Source: Hippasteria phrygiana (Eukaryota > Echinodermata > Asteroidea > Valvatida > Goniasteridae). From it: 64,000 nt of DNA. The DNA lies in assembly GCA_037893225.1 (NCBI GenBank), contig JAZGUH010000557.1, forward strand, positions 62,001 to 126,000. Reading direction: 5' to 3'. A program made the position numbers and the translations under genes. Positions within the stretch are counted from its first letter, which is position 1. The number at the start of each line of letters is the position of its first letter. Below, in pieces: positions 34,577 through 46,200 of this stretch. The notes under the pieces were generated by a model. It ran no database searches. It saw only the letters and a list, made by a program, of their open reading frames with translations, and was not told the origin of the DNA.

Positions 34577-35280
34577 GGCCCAGCACATTCCCATTCATAA
34601 AATATCTTTTTGTATAATTCAGCAAAAACCTCCGAAAATTATAAATTTCCCATGATTTTGTTCATTTTCTTTTACCTTGGTTTGTAAAACCTTTAGCTAT
34701 TTAATGGTTAGTGCATTTCCTTATATGGAAATTAACGCGCGCGCGACGCGCTCACCATGTGGTGCAGAACGCAGCAGTGCCGGTGTAGTATGAAATTATG
34801 GACTCTAAATACGGACGCATCGGTAGTATTGCGCTTGCGTTATTAGGAGAGTGACTGGTGTTCAACCAAAAAATTGGACCAGATTTCATAGGACTCTAAA
34901 TTTTATGTGACACCGGGAAAAAAGTGTTTAAAACTGGTTGGAGTTTTATCAGCCGTTTGAAACCATCCACGTGGTGGGCTCTCAACCAAGAGAAACGGGT
35001 AAACTGTATTATATGAATTCCAAATAAAAAATCTCCATTATTCTCCCTCCATTATTCTGCGTCACATCTTTATTATGAATGTTTTGGAAAAGAAAAAGGT
35101 AACGTTTGGTGTGTCTTTTATTTGGAAAATGACAGTCTGGCACAACGCGCGTTCAAGAGGAAAAAGATTGTTTTTGTATAGGCCTAGTACAAACACTTGT
35201 GACTCACGGTAAAACTTGCTGGAGAGTTGTTGAGATGACGTTTATGAAAAAACTTGATATCTCGTCTCCTCCATTCAGTA
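34577..35280. other. No gene recognised
   Basis: AT-rich with a short GCGCGCGC tract near 34738. No supported exon. Confidence 0.5.
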
Positions 35281-35503
35281 CACTGTAAAAACAGTGTTTA
35301 GCAATTAAATACTTTTTTAAACACTTTCTTGCTATCAGTTTGTAAACACGTTTACAAACTTAACATGTTTAGCGTCTTGGCGGATAGTGTTTAGCCATTG
35401 AACATTAATGTTTAGTAATTGGACACGTAATGTTTAGCTTCTAAACATCTTTACAAACTGATAGCAAGATTGTGTTTAATCGCTACACACAGTTTTTAGA
35501 GTG
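35281..35503. mobile_element. CACTG-ended MITE, 223 bp
   Basis: Begins CACTGTAAAAACAGTGTTTA and ends CACACAGTTTTTAGAGTG, flanked by TA on both sides. TTGCTATCAGTTTGTAAAC at the left pairs with GTTTAC-AACTGATAGCAAG-like sequence at the right. The middle repeats GTTTAGC words. Confidence 0.8.
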
Positions 35504-37474
35504 TATTTTGTAAAGTGTGTGAATAATACATAATAGAAAACAAACTAACTCATAATAGAAAACAAACTAACTCATAAAAAAAAAACACGTTTCAAGTGGG
35601 ACATTGGCCATTGATGATTTTATTATAACATGAAGTGCAAGTGCTCGCACCAAATTACCGCAAACAAAAACGGTGCCTCGAGGTGTTGTACATATACAAC
35701 GGGCCACGGCATTCGATACAAGGAACTTCCCAACTATTTATTATTTCACGAGGACTCGACTAGGAAGGAAATGAGAATTGGGTAATATCTTGGCCTAGGT
35801 GTTTGTGATTTATGCAAGTTATTAGCATAACTTGTGTTTTTCAGTCAGCGACATGCTAATAATATATTAATTGAGCTTTAGCCATATTTTTTTTTTTACA
35901 TTAATAGGTTTATTGGACTTGCTCTATGCTTGGATTGTGTTTGATTTGGGAAGCGCCATTGCCATCTTTTTGTGTGGCGTGAGGATTCGGTGCATCTTGT
36001 GTGTGACCTTGATGGCCTTGATGTAGTGTGATCATGGAGGAAGGTGTGATGGAGTGAGGATTCAGTAAAGATGATTTCATAATGAAGTTGAAGACGTGTC
36101 CACACACGTGTTTACACATGCGTGTTCATGGTTGAGTGTTAGCAGACGGCCAAACTGAGTTTGTGCTTATCTCGACTCAGCCCTAGAATTTCATGGTATA
36201 ATTTCTCGAGATCCAACCAACAGAAATAAATGTTTGTTAAACCATCCTTCCTCCATGGTTAAACATAATGTTTACCTCAACCTGTTGCCCCTGTCCCATG
36301 CCCGTACCATTTTTTTCAAACGCAACGGCTGAATTCATTGTGTTTGGAGCGGAGTCCGCCGCCTAATATTTATGCCTTTCCTCGTTTGATTACGGTACTG
36401 CATGCTGCGCGTGAAGAAGATTGTAATGGCCATAGCTAATCATTAACTTCTGGAATTTACACAGTGGGGTGGGGAAGCCGGGCAGACTCCGCGGAGCCGG
36501 TCGAATCAGTGAGAATCTAATCAGCCGCTGAAAAAGATTTAACACAATTAAATTGTTTTCCCACCAAATTAAATTAAGTCGGTTCTGTGATTTTGAATGA
36601 AACGTACTTTGGGGGGGGGGGGGGGGGGCGTCATCGAAGAGATTCAGAAAGCCGGTGGCCAAGGGCAGTTTAGGAGACCTGATGCGAAACTTGCTTGTTG
36701 GAAACTTTGAAAAGGGACTGGTTTCGCAGCTGAGTTTTGCATGAAGAAGTACATCCTGGATTAAATGACGTCATTATTTTTTTCCTATCGTTGGATAATT
36801 GTAAAACACCTGTTATCCAAGGACTGAGCTACTTTTATTATCGGGTTTCTTGGTACAGAAACATGCATATAGAACGCATATATTATAATGCACCACTGAC
36901 GAGTAAAGCATGTGATGCGGGATATTAAGTTTTAACATATATACGGTATTGAAGCTGTTAAAACATTAAATGATGAACAATTATGAAATAGTGCAAAAAT
37001 GCGTGTATCTAAATTAATCAAAGTCGAGGCGCAAAAATGGCCTGTCAGCGTTGTCTGCCTATTTCTGAATAGGCCCGAGAGAACTCGAATTATGTTTAAC
37101 TTGCATGATTTTAAGCTTCCACTAAAACCCCTTAGATCAAGAATATAACTACTCCCTTGTCATTTCAGTTCGTAGAATGTTTTGGCACTAACCTGTACGT
37201 GCATGCTCGATACGCGAAATTGTCTTTAGTGATGATTGTGGCAAATAATGAATATTTATGCAGCGTCTTCAACAAGTGCGTGCGATGTTGAACGTCTCTC
37301 TGCAGAACCACTTGACTATCCAAGAAAAGTCTCATACAAATGTATAGGTGAACCTTTCACCCTGTGGAAGGAATGCTGGTGTTTTAAAGTTTTTATGGCT
37401 ACCTTTTTTATGGCTCAAGGGGTGGAGATCGTGATCCGAATCCAGATTTCGGTTATTGTATATGTACGTAGGCT
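35504..37474. other. Intergenic; no gene recognised
   Basis: A tandem AATAGAAAACAAACTAACTC duplication lies at 35533-35575. A G homopolymer lies at 36611-36628, and the 90-aa frame through it is an artefact. No exon is supported. Confidence 0.5.
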
Positions 37475-37583
37475 ACTGAAAAACTATTGTCTTAAATTAT
37501 TACCATGTGGTGTCTATAATATAGGAGGAATTGTTCCATGTAGATATTGCATGGTGTTAATTTGACACCACAGTTATTCAGTG
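37475..37583. mobile_element. CACTG-family palindromic MITE, decayed left end
   Basis: Right end TTGACACCACAGTTATTCAGTG and left CTGAAAAACTATTGTCTTAA are imperfect inverted termini. The core has ATTACCATGTGGTGTCTATA and GCATGGTGTTAATTTGACAC. The 109-aa frame 37236-37565 runs into it and is not a gene. Confidence 0.6.
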
Positions 37584-39279
37584 TGACATTGTTATTCTTA
37601 TACTTGGTCGTGTTTTTGTTCGCTGTCACCATTTTCTTATTCAAGCCCATGATTCACTTACTGCCACATATTGAGAGTTTATCCGGCATTACTTAGGAAC
37701 AATCTTTGTAAAACATGTATCCTGTAAGAAGACAATTCCTTGAACTTGAAGCGCCCTTTTGCTTCGTGGTATAATGAAAATTTTCTTTTTATTTCTTGGA
37801 TTTTGTTGGTGTTTATTTTTTGTTTTTTTAGAGTTTGAAGTTTGTAGTAAGCTATAACCGGCCCATTTCCTTCGATCTTCAATTGCAACGTCGTCTGGCA
37901 TTATACCGTGTTTCTATAAACAAGCGGGGGAAATAGGATATGTTTGCTGCCACCAAATGTTTTGAAAGGATTCACTGTCACCCAGCAGTCTTAAAATCAA
38001 TGATATTATTTTGTCAATGCACATTGACTTCTTTTAAACATCACCCTGCCCTTGCATGACGAAACTCGCATGATCATAGGAAATACTGTAACAGGGTTTT
38101 AGATTTTCTTCTTTGACAAAATGCTGTAGCATTAACTATCTTCACATCAGTGTCATCTTTTCCGCAGTGTTTCTGCTGAGCAAACGGTGGGATATCAACG
38201 CTGGAATTTTCTTGACGCCCTCCTCTAGTGCTGTGCGTCGTCTCTAAAACTTGAACGAAATTTATTTATAGCAGTTGCCCAAATATTTGTGCAAAAACCT
38301 GCATTTCTGTCAATCTGTTCGCTGACATTTAAAGTTTAACTGAATCATGCAGGAACATGCTCGGTCAATGCTTTTAGCCGCCAGATATATCTGGCTGAAC
38401 TTTCATCAGATGTCCTTCTCCCCTCGTCTCGTTTTCATCTTTCACGCGCAAAACAATCCCTTAGCTTCGGGGCTGCAGCTTTCTATACAGCCGTGCATGT
38501 TTCAGACTGCATGGCTAGCTGTACACTTTTTGTAGGAGTTTGGGTGAAAATCGCCATTGTAATGTGGGACGGGTCGCAAAGTTGATTGGAATTGAAAGAC
38601 AAGGAATCTGTTTTGATGCATATCTTAATGAATGTCTGGTTCGTAAAAAAGGCGGGAAAATGTGAAAGGTATTTTAATTTGATATTATTTTGCACGTGTG
38701 GGCCATGGAATTATTTCAGACTTTAGGCCTATAGCATTTGCAAATTGGGTTCGGGTGAAAATCAGATATAGAAGTACTGATCACATATCCGATTGTAATT
38801 GAATATACAAGAAGTCCAGTCTTTGTCGATGCGTAATTTGGTTTGTATTAAAACAAAAAAGGTATTCCAATATTCCATATTTTTAATTGAATGAGGTGAG
38901 GCTGTCACGACGTTATTTAAAGGGAGGGGCTAAAAGCTGAAGTGAACGCATCATTGTGGTTTATGCGTTGCTTTCAAAAATTTAAGCAAAGGCACTATAT
39001 GAAAATCTACTTCAATAAACGTGAAATACCCGGTGTTTGTACCCACCCCCCAATTTGGTCGAATTTGATCTTATTTTGCACGTGTGGGTCTATAGCAGTT
39101 TCCAGCGGAATAACAGACTTCATCGATTTCGGTACACATGGAGTAAATTCTTTACGTCAGTACCCTTTTACCCGGCACGTACTGTGCTAAAAGCCCACCT
39201 TTTTGAACAGGGTCACTTTTCACATTACCCCCATTGCGTGCCCCCATTTCAACACGAATTAGATTGCCTTGCTATAAAA
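37584..39279. other. Intergenic; no gene recognised
   Basis: ATTATTTTGCACGTGTGGG and TTATTTTGCACGTGTGGGTC (about 38684 and 39071) and GGGTGAAAATC words recur, suggesting an eroded duplication. No coding exon is supported. Confidence 0.45.
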
Positions 39280-39555
39280 TCGCTATGGGTGTACAGATCT
39301 TTAAAAAGTAAAATATAATAATGTACTTGGCCATCCCTTAGTAAATGCGCCGTTTGTCTGAAAATCATTGACGAAAAACTACGCGTATATACTGCGTGTA
39401 TCCGGTTTTGAATGGCCCGACTTTTCTTTCCCGAACTAAACTTTCTTCCCCGAAAATAACTTCAATGATTTTCAGACAAACGGTGCATTTTCAATGGTGT
39501 TCGTTACACTCTTATATTATAGCGTTTAAAGATCTTTTTTAGCCATAGTAACTTT
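39280..39555. mobile_element. Inverted-repeat MITE, about 275 bp
   Basis: GCCGTTTGTCTGAAAATCAT + TGACG (about 39349) pairs with CAATGATTTTCAGACAAACG + GTGC (about 39463). The pairing continues outward through AGATCTTTAAA...ATATAATAATGTA on the left and TACACTCTTATATTATAGCG + TTTAAAGATCT on the right. No coding sequence. Confidence 0.7.
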
Positions 39556-39581
39556 AGGAAGGTAGCTTTATGTACCCCATT

Positions 39582-39983
39582 AAGCCAGTTCGGTATTGAC
39601 CTTTCGCGGTCGAATCGCGTCAACGCAGCTTGTGAAATATTGTCCAATCACATCATTTATAATTCCACGTGGAACGCGCAAAATCTGAGTCAAACAAAAA
39701 TTACCACACAAAATTCCCATAGGGTTGTCTAAGGGGCGTGGTTAACTCGTAAACGGCGATAGGTCAATTTCAACTGCGCAACTGCACAATGACATTTTAT
39801 CCCGAATGACCCGCGTGACCTAACGCGCCCGTGTGAACGCAAAGGGTGGTCGCACAACGAATAACCTTTGACATTTGAGATACCGAACAGGCTTCAGAAT
39901 GGGTGTTCACGTAACATGACGTGGCATTACGTCAGCAATTTTATCCCGAATAACCTTTGACCTTTGAAATACCGAACTGGCTT
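39582..39983. mobile_element. AAGCCAGTTCGG-ended MITE, full-length, about 402 bp
   Basis: Left end AAGCCAGTTCGGTA and right end TACCGAACTGGCTT are exact 14-bp inverted repeats. The trinucleotide ATT lies on both sides. The interior repeats ATTTTATCCCGAATGACC and ATAACCTTTGACATTTGAGA + TACCGAACAGGCTT, so it includes an internal near-copy of its own right terminus. Relatives lie at 31091 and in intron 1 of the granin-like gene (53628). Confidence 0.85.
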
Positions 39984-40647
39984 ATTGGGCGCCTCCAAAG
40001 CAGTGGACCTTTAAGCACAAGTTCACGTACATTTCAGCCTCCTGATCATTTTTCCTCTATCCAGTATTGCTGTTGTTCACCTTCGTAACATCTGCTCAGT
40101 GATGATCCCCCACCGGATCGATATTTGTGTAACAAGAATCTTGGGCTATAGGCTAGGCCTAAGGCAACGTCCCTTGATCTGTAAGCTGTTTGGCAGCTAC
40201 ATATAAAACAGCAGCGAAGCCTACGACCTACATGAATCTCCATTCATCTTTACATGCGTTGCATGCAGTAGCTATGTTCTGTTGAGTTCATACAGTATTG
40301 AGTTCATACATTGAGTTCATACAGTATATCTAAACAAAATATTTTGATTAGCCGGAAGTATATACCCGTCATAAGATTTCTAAATGTAATCAGCCAGATA
40401 CCACTCTTAAGATTTCTAAAATTATGTAAGAGAAAAACGACTTCATGAACATGCAGTCAGAACATGACGTCACGCAAGTCCTTGATTGAAATTGGAGTGG
40501 TTTTTTCTTTTTCGATTAGGCGAACTGAAGGACTTCGAACTAATTCAGTTTGCTAACGATGTTGAATCCTAGCTGGATTATAACAAGATTTCATCGCTAT
40601 TTTTGTAATCATCTTCTTGCAATGAAAGCTGCCGTGAAGCTGCGTCT
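39984..40647. other. No gene recognised
   Basis: TTGAGTTCATACAGTAT-type words repeat three times near 40283-40327. No supported exon. Confidence 0.5.
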
Positions 40648-41986
40648 TATGCCTCATGCCTGATGCCTAATTCACATTTGGCCTGCAATGGGTCTACGGA
40701 GGCCGTATCCTGCCCGTATCCCCCTTTCCGTGCGGCCTCCGTGCGGAGGCAGGAGGCGGCCGTGAGATTTTCGTACGGATTCACGGGCGCCGCGGCCTCT
40801 ACGATTTTGTTTAGCGAGAAGTTATACAAATTTGAAAAAATCGTAAGCCCGTATAGCCCGTAGACATGTCGTAGGTGGCATTGCACAATCCCCGCACGGG
40901 GCCGCGCGCTGATCGTGCAGAAAACGCAAGATTTTAGGTGGACATTGGGGCCCACAAAAATCGTACGGAGATTGTAGGCTCTTGGGACAATCGCACGGCC
41001 CTCACACAGCTATCGCAAGGTTGGCGCTCGCTGCCCGTGCAGTACCCGTGAAATCGCACGGATATCGCACGGATATTGAGCAGTCATCCCGCGGCAATCC
41101 CACAGCGGCCGCACCATCTCCGCGCAGCCTCTGTACGGCTTTGCCCCGGCCTGCCCCCGAGGGCCCGTACGAGAAATCGCACGATGCTCGTACACAATGT
41201 GAACACATACGCCGTAGCCCGTAGCCACCTACGATGCCTCAAAAATCGTACGGTAAATCGTAGACCCATTTATCGCACGGCGCCCGGGGCAAATGTGAAT
41301 TAGGCATGAGTCACATATCCACCGGGCCCCGTACAAATTTGTATACCTACGGCAGATTTCTAGGAATTTTTGGAAATCGGGGTATTACAGGGGTCTGCGG
41401 CATCCGTCACATATTTGGCGGGGCCCGCACGGTGCCTTGTGAAGTTTTCTCGACTCCAATCGCGAGGTGCCCGTGTGTAAGCCGCGAGGGCGCAGCGCCA
41501 GGTCCGCAAGGGAATGTTGGACGCCGCGCGGGAGTCGGACGGGAGCCGTGAGATGCCCGTACGATATTTATACATCGTACGGGGCTCGTGAGGGACTCGC
41601 ACGGACATCGTAAGATACTCGTACGATAATCTTGGAAATAGTACGGGTGCCGTACGATTTGAGGGGCCCGAAATTCCGTCCCAAAATCGTACGGCATCCG
41701 TACGAATGCTGCGGGGGCCGTACTGGGCCCGTGCGGTGCCCGTGCGATGATGTCTACGACGCGTCTACGGGCTTACGGCCAGTAAACATTTCTACGACAC
41801 ATCGGGAACTTTTAACTCCGCGCTAAAAGCTCCCGATGCGCCCTACGGCGAGGAAAAAGCGCCAAGGCACCCGCAGGATATCCACGGCACCTTTGCGGAC
41901 GCCTTGAGATTTTGCAAATTTTCCACGAAATTTGGGCCTGTACGGGCGCCTTATCCCGAATCGGTGGATATGTGACTGAGGCATAA
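40648..41986. mobile_element. Outer CpG-rich element with a sister element nested in its left end
   Basis: The right end reads GGTGGATATGTGACTGAGGCATAA. Its complement is found split: TTATGCCTCA at 40648-40657 and GTCACATATCCACC from 41309, with the inner element between. The interior is GC-rich and packed with CGTACGG, CGCACGG and CGTGCGG words in both orientations (at least ten in the outer element, twelve in the inner). No frame encodes a recognisable protein. It stands out sharply from the AT-rich flanks. I infer a non-autonomous DNA transposon family. Confidence 0.75.
40664..41306. mobile_element. Inner CpG-rich element, 643 bp
   Basis: Exact 17-bp terminal inverted repeats, TGCCTAATTCACATTTG and CAAATGTGAATTAGGCA, with TGA on both sides as a possible 3-bp duplication. 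Its terminus resembles that of the outer element (ATGCCTAATTCACATTT against ATGCCTCAGTCACATAT), and it has the same CGTACGG-type filling, so the two are sisters. Confidence 0.85.
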
Positions 41987-42710
41987 CCATTGCATGCCCT
42001 GCTTGATCCCGATTTGTGAAATCGTGATGAATCGGCGGCCAAACCGTACAGGTGTGAACTATGTTTAATTCACTCTTACCAACCACTTTATCAGACAGCC
42101 ATTCCCAACAAATGTAGACACTAAATTGTATAAACAAAATGTAAAATTAAATAATGTGTGATTTTGATCGTTGCTATTACGCCTCTGCGGCTGTTTTCGC
42201 CTTAATGTATTATTGTCGTTCATGTAGCACTTTCTAATATGTATTCCTAGATCCCTATCGTGTGAATAGTATTTATTATGTAAACAACTGTATTTCGCGT
42301 GGTAATAATAGAATTCGAGAAAATTGCAAATTCCAGCCTTAATTCGTTCGGTATCAGATGATCACATTTTGTTTTCCCCGTTTTCCTGAGGGGAGTAACT
42401 AATACCACAGTGTGTTTCTATAGCGGGCGAGAGTCGTTAATATTTCACGATTATGCAGTTGTGCAGTAGTAATTATGTTTTCGAGAAATGTATCAAATTA
42501 TCTTCCATAATCGGTTGTCATGGCAGCACGAGTCACGTGCCAGTAGCTTCTGGCAGCGGATTGGCGAGAGCTCAGACAAAAAAAATCGATTCTTTTCCTG
42601 AAGAGTTCAAAGAAGCTATACAATTGGCGGGATTTTGTTAATGTACGACCTAGTTTTGCGACTTTTAGTAGTATTTTGCCAATTTACCTGTAAAAACAAT
42701 TAGTGGGAGA
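41987..42710. other. No gene recognised
   Basis: AT-rich, no exon or repeat recognised. Confidence 0.5.
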
Positions 42711-42850
42711 CTTTTGAGACGCTGGTGGCAGCAGACATGCCTGTCCGCTCCATTATGCTCTTCAGTAATGCGCACGTTCAGAACTACGCGCGCATGCTCA
42801 GAACTAGCATAAAAGGGCTAGTATGCCTGCTGCCACCAGCATCTCAAAAG
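42711..42850. mobile_element. MITE with CTTTTGAGACGCTGGTGGCA termini, 140 bp
   Basis: Left CTTTTGAGACGCTGGTGGCA + GCAG and right CTGCTGCCACCAGCATCTCA + AAAG are 24-bp inverted repeats with one mismatch. AACTACGCGCGCATGCTCAGAAC lies at the centre (shown split by function only). Non-coding. Confidence 0.85.
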
Positions 42851-43016
42851 TGTTCCATTAGATTAATTGGAAAACAAAAAGGTAATTACACTCTGAATAC
42901 CAGTCACAAGAAATCTAAGTCACATGAAAATTGGGTTGGTAATCATGTTTTTACCAAGGAAGACTTTTCATTCTAAGCATTTGTTTGTGCTCAGGGTTCC
43001 GTGAAATTGGCCTCTG
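42851..43016. repeat. Partial copy of the GGGGCCAATTTCA-ended MITE
   Basis: It retains TTCTAAGCATTTGTTTGTGC, GTTCCGTGAAATTGGCCTC at the right and GTAATCATG...TTACCAAGG inside. The left terminus is replaced by the neighbouring MITE. Confidence 0.6.
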
Positions 43017-43085
43017 ATTTTAATTACGTCTTGGGCATGGATATGACTTATTCTTGAATTGTCTCGTACTGTACACATAAACAGT

Positions 43086-43200
43086 GTCCGAATTACTTGG
43101 CTGCGGCTTGAAATTACACACGAGTCTATGGGAAGTGGCTGCAGCCGCGCTACCATAGACATATGTGTGTAACATCCAGCCGTAGCCAAGTAATTCGGAC
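43086..43200. mobile_element. MITE with GTCCGAATTACTTGGCTGC termini, 115 bp
   Basis: Left GTCCGAATTACTTGGCTGCG + GCT and right AGCCGTAGCCAAGTAATTCG + GAC match in inverted orientation over 23 bp with one or two mismatches. The inner arms ACACACGAGTCTATGG and CCATAGACATATGTGTGT also pair. Compact hairpin-type element. Confidence 0.85.
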
Positions 43201-46200
43201 AGGGCCTTAATAACAGTTGTTCTGCACGTGACCGTTCAAGTACCGCCTGGAATTCGATATACAAAAATGTGCAAAACCACACTGCGCATGCGGTGCGAAA
43301 GATTAAAAGAACGAAATAAATTGGGCGTGTAATTACATTATGGACGAGCCGACTTTGTGTGCCACGGGGGACCGTGCGTATGGAAGATTGATTAATGACT
43401 GACGGTATTTGTAATTATACTCGTCTTGTTTGTAAAGTGGAATTTCCTATAATGGCCATGTGTGCCCACACAACGTAACCAATGAAGGAAGAAATACTTA
43501 CGACCATAAGCCATGCGGTAAGCCATGCGGTTTCGAAATGATAGAATATTTAGCAAACCAACTCCTCAACTCCGTGCAGAGACATTTATTAGATTCTTTG
43601 CCGATGGGGATCATTTTAGTGTAGAAGATTATAACAAGCGTGGGCATTTTGACCTGCAGGCATCAAATTAGATACAGTCCTTAGAAGCAGATAAGTCTTA
43701 CTAAAGGTATTACTTGTTTACGTCATTTTGGTACTGCAGTTGATTGTACCGTATTGTCGTTGAGAGGATATATGGTGGTTTTGTCAGTCCAGGTGTCTTT
43801 TGGATATCCTGTTAGGAATTTGGACACCCTGTTTGTTATTGGCAAGTGAAAGGTTCACGTAGCGAACAATTTTAGACACTCTCTTTTTCAATTTACAGCC
43901 AATTTTGGACACACCGATTCCAAATCCTGGGTAATATCTTATGCCTTCTCTCAGGAAAATTGGTTGTATTATTATGAAAAATAATTGCAGTTATCATTTA
44001 TATCGCTTCTGTTTCGAAGGGCAACTTTGCAACATGTCAAACTGACGGTTTTTTTTTTGGGGGGGGGGGGGTTCTCCGGCTACAGAGAACAGCCAAGACC
44101 ATGACTGAAGCAAACGTTAGATATCGTGTTTCGAAGAGATACCCGCTGTCTATAGCACTTTGCCGTAATATCCATAGTAGATAACGAAATCTCAACCACA
44201 ATAAAGTCACGCGCGGGAAGCAATGATTTTTGTCATTGGGTATAAAACTCTGGTGGTGTGAACATCGTTTTCTTCATATTTTTCATAAAACACGCCGGCT
44301 TGTCGTTGTCAATGTATGTTTCCCCACACGGCAGAACTGATCTTGCATAAATTCCACCCACATTTGCATAGTAAGATATGTACATGCAGGGCTATAAATT
44401 ACGTTTGTCAGAAGCCATCACACAGAATGCTAGCATTGAAAGAGCTATGTCATCGTCCCTTGACTTACCGAGGCGCCAAAATGTCACAAATAATCCCGAT
44501 AGTTTGAACGCCTGGAGAAACATTAGGTACACATCAATAGATGCATTTGCCGGGCTGCCAGGTCAGATTAAGCGCCGACATCTTTAATGGGATTTCTCAC
44601 GCCTTCATCGCATTTATGGCGCGCCATTTGTATCTCGTGGTGCACTTTTGAACAGAACTTGAAGTTCGAGATCGTAACACCTTTCTAAACTGGAGTCGTA
44701 TACGGATTGGTTTCCATCATTACTGACAGTTTCCGAATTGACAGTACTGCTGGGCGGAAAGGAGTAACAATTTCAAAGTGGCTAAAAATCAAACGTTTAT
44801 AACGGGAATGAGTTTCAATCGGTTAAAACCACATGGTATTTTGAATGGTAACATCTTGTCGTTATAGCAATTTTTCGTGCTAATCAAATTGTTTTGGCTT
44901 ATCTGATGAGGCTTGGCGGACTGTAGTCAGATTTGACTGGAAAACAAACTTTTGCCCAGCGGACACTAGACCGTGCGCAACAACAATAGGCCGTCATATT
45001 GTAGGACACGCATATGATAATATCGGCATAGTGACGCAGTGTGTCCCCAACATGGCTGGGCGCAAGTTTGACTACAGTTGTTTTTTTTAGAGTGCATGTG
45101 CATGAAATATTGCCTTTTCCAGAAAGTTATCAATTGCTTCCCCCACCCCTAGCCCTCCCCCCGGGTTGCCCCACCCAAGATTTGGGGATTGTCACTTTTG
45201 AAGTGACAAAATCCCCCACCTCATGGCACCCCCACCTCATGGTTTTGAACTTCTGATGTCAGATGTGGAAACAATTGCAAAATAAGTGACCAAAATCCCC
45301 ACCCTGTGGTTTGAAAAACGTGACCAAACCCCACATAAGACCTGGGGCAGCCCGAGGGAGGGGTGGGGGGAGCGATTGATAGGCGCATTACTCACACAAG
45401 AAATTAATACATTTCATGTGTTAAAATTTGTCAAAGTTTACCTTTATATGGTTGTTTACTGTTTTCACTTGGCGTAGATTGCAAAAATTGCGGTGTGGTG
45501 TTGTGGGATTACACCAACGTTTGTTATATACCTAAGTTTGAAGCAGAACGTTTCGGTGCATACGGTACCTCGCCAAAATTGAAAATGAGAGTGATATAAA
45601 GCTGTTGTTCCGTGTTGTGCTGTTTCAAGTGCACTGCATGTGCTAGGGGCATATGCCCCTGTGTCAAATTTTCCATGGTTAGTTTTGACAAACAGCAACC
45701 TTGATAAGTCATACTAGTTTAAACATAAAATATATTTAATTAGGTCTACAGATATGATGCTGTATACGTGATATACACCTAACTCCATCCATTCAAGCCT
45801 CCAAAGAGGGACGCAGCCCCTGCATGGCAAGTTGGCAACCGCATTCTCTATATGCTCTTTCATGCCACCTATGTAGGGCATCTTCTGTTAATGCATGTGT
45901 TTGAATTTCTCCGAATGGTGGTTGACGTCATCACCCTGCTCTATGCGAGCGTACCTCAATAGCGCTGTGAATGAATAACCAAGTGCAAAGGTGGTCGTCA
46001 TTTGGGAAGTTGGGTGTTAGCTTCTTGTTATAAGCGAAGACCTGGTGTGATTTGACCGTTTAAAATGCATGACACAATGGAAGTTCAGTCGATACGACCA
46101 CTGAGCTCCTTGTCGTCTCTTTTTACATTACCCTGCGTTGCAATTTATAAGCTTTATATCATGTGGACACTCGTTACGCTCGCATAGCACATTTCAAACA

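Noticed and set aside
41002..41608. Dense set of overlapping 60-96-aa frames in the CpG-rich island
   Set aside because: High GC removes stops in every frame; all products are Arg/Ala/Pro-rich word repeats without family features.
44230..44507. GGGTATAAAACT near 44240 followed by a 63-aa frame as a possible small gene
   Set aside because: A lone TATA-like word with no coding signal, splice site or conserved peptide behind it.
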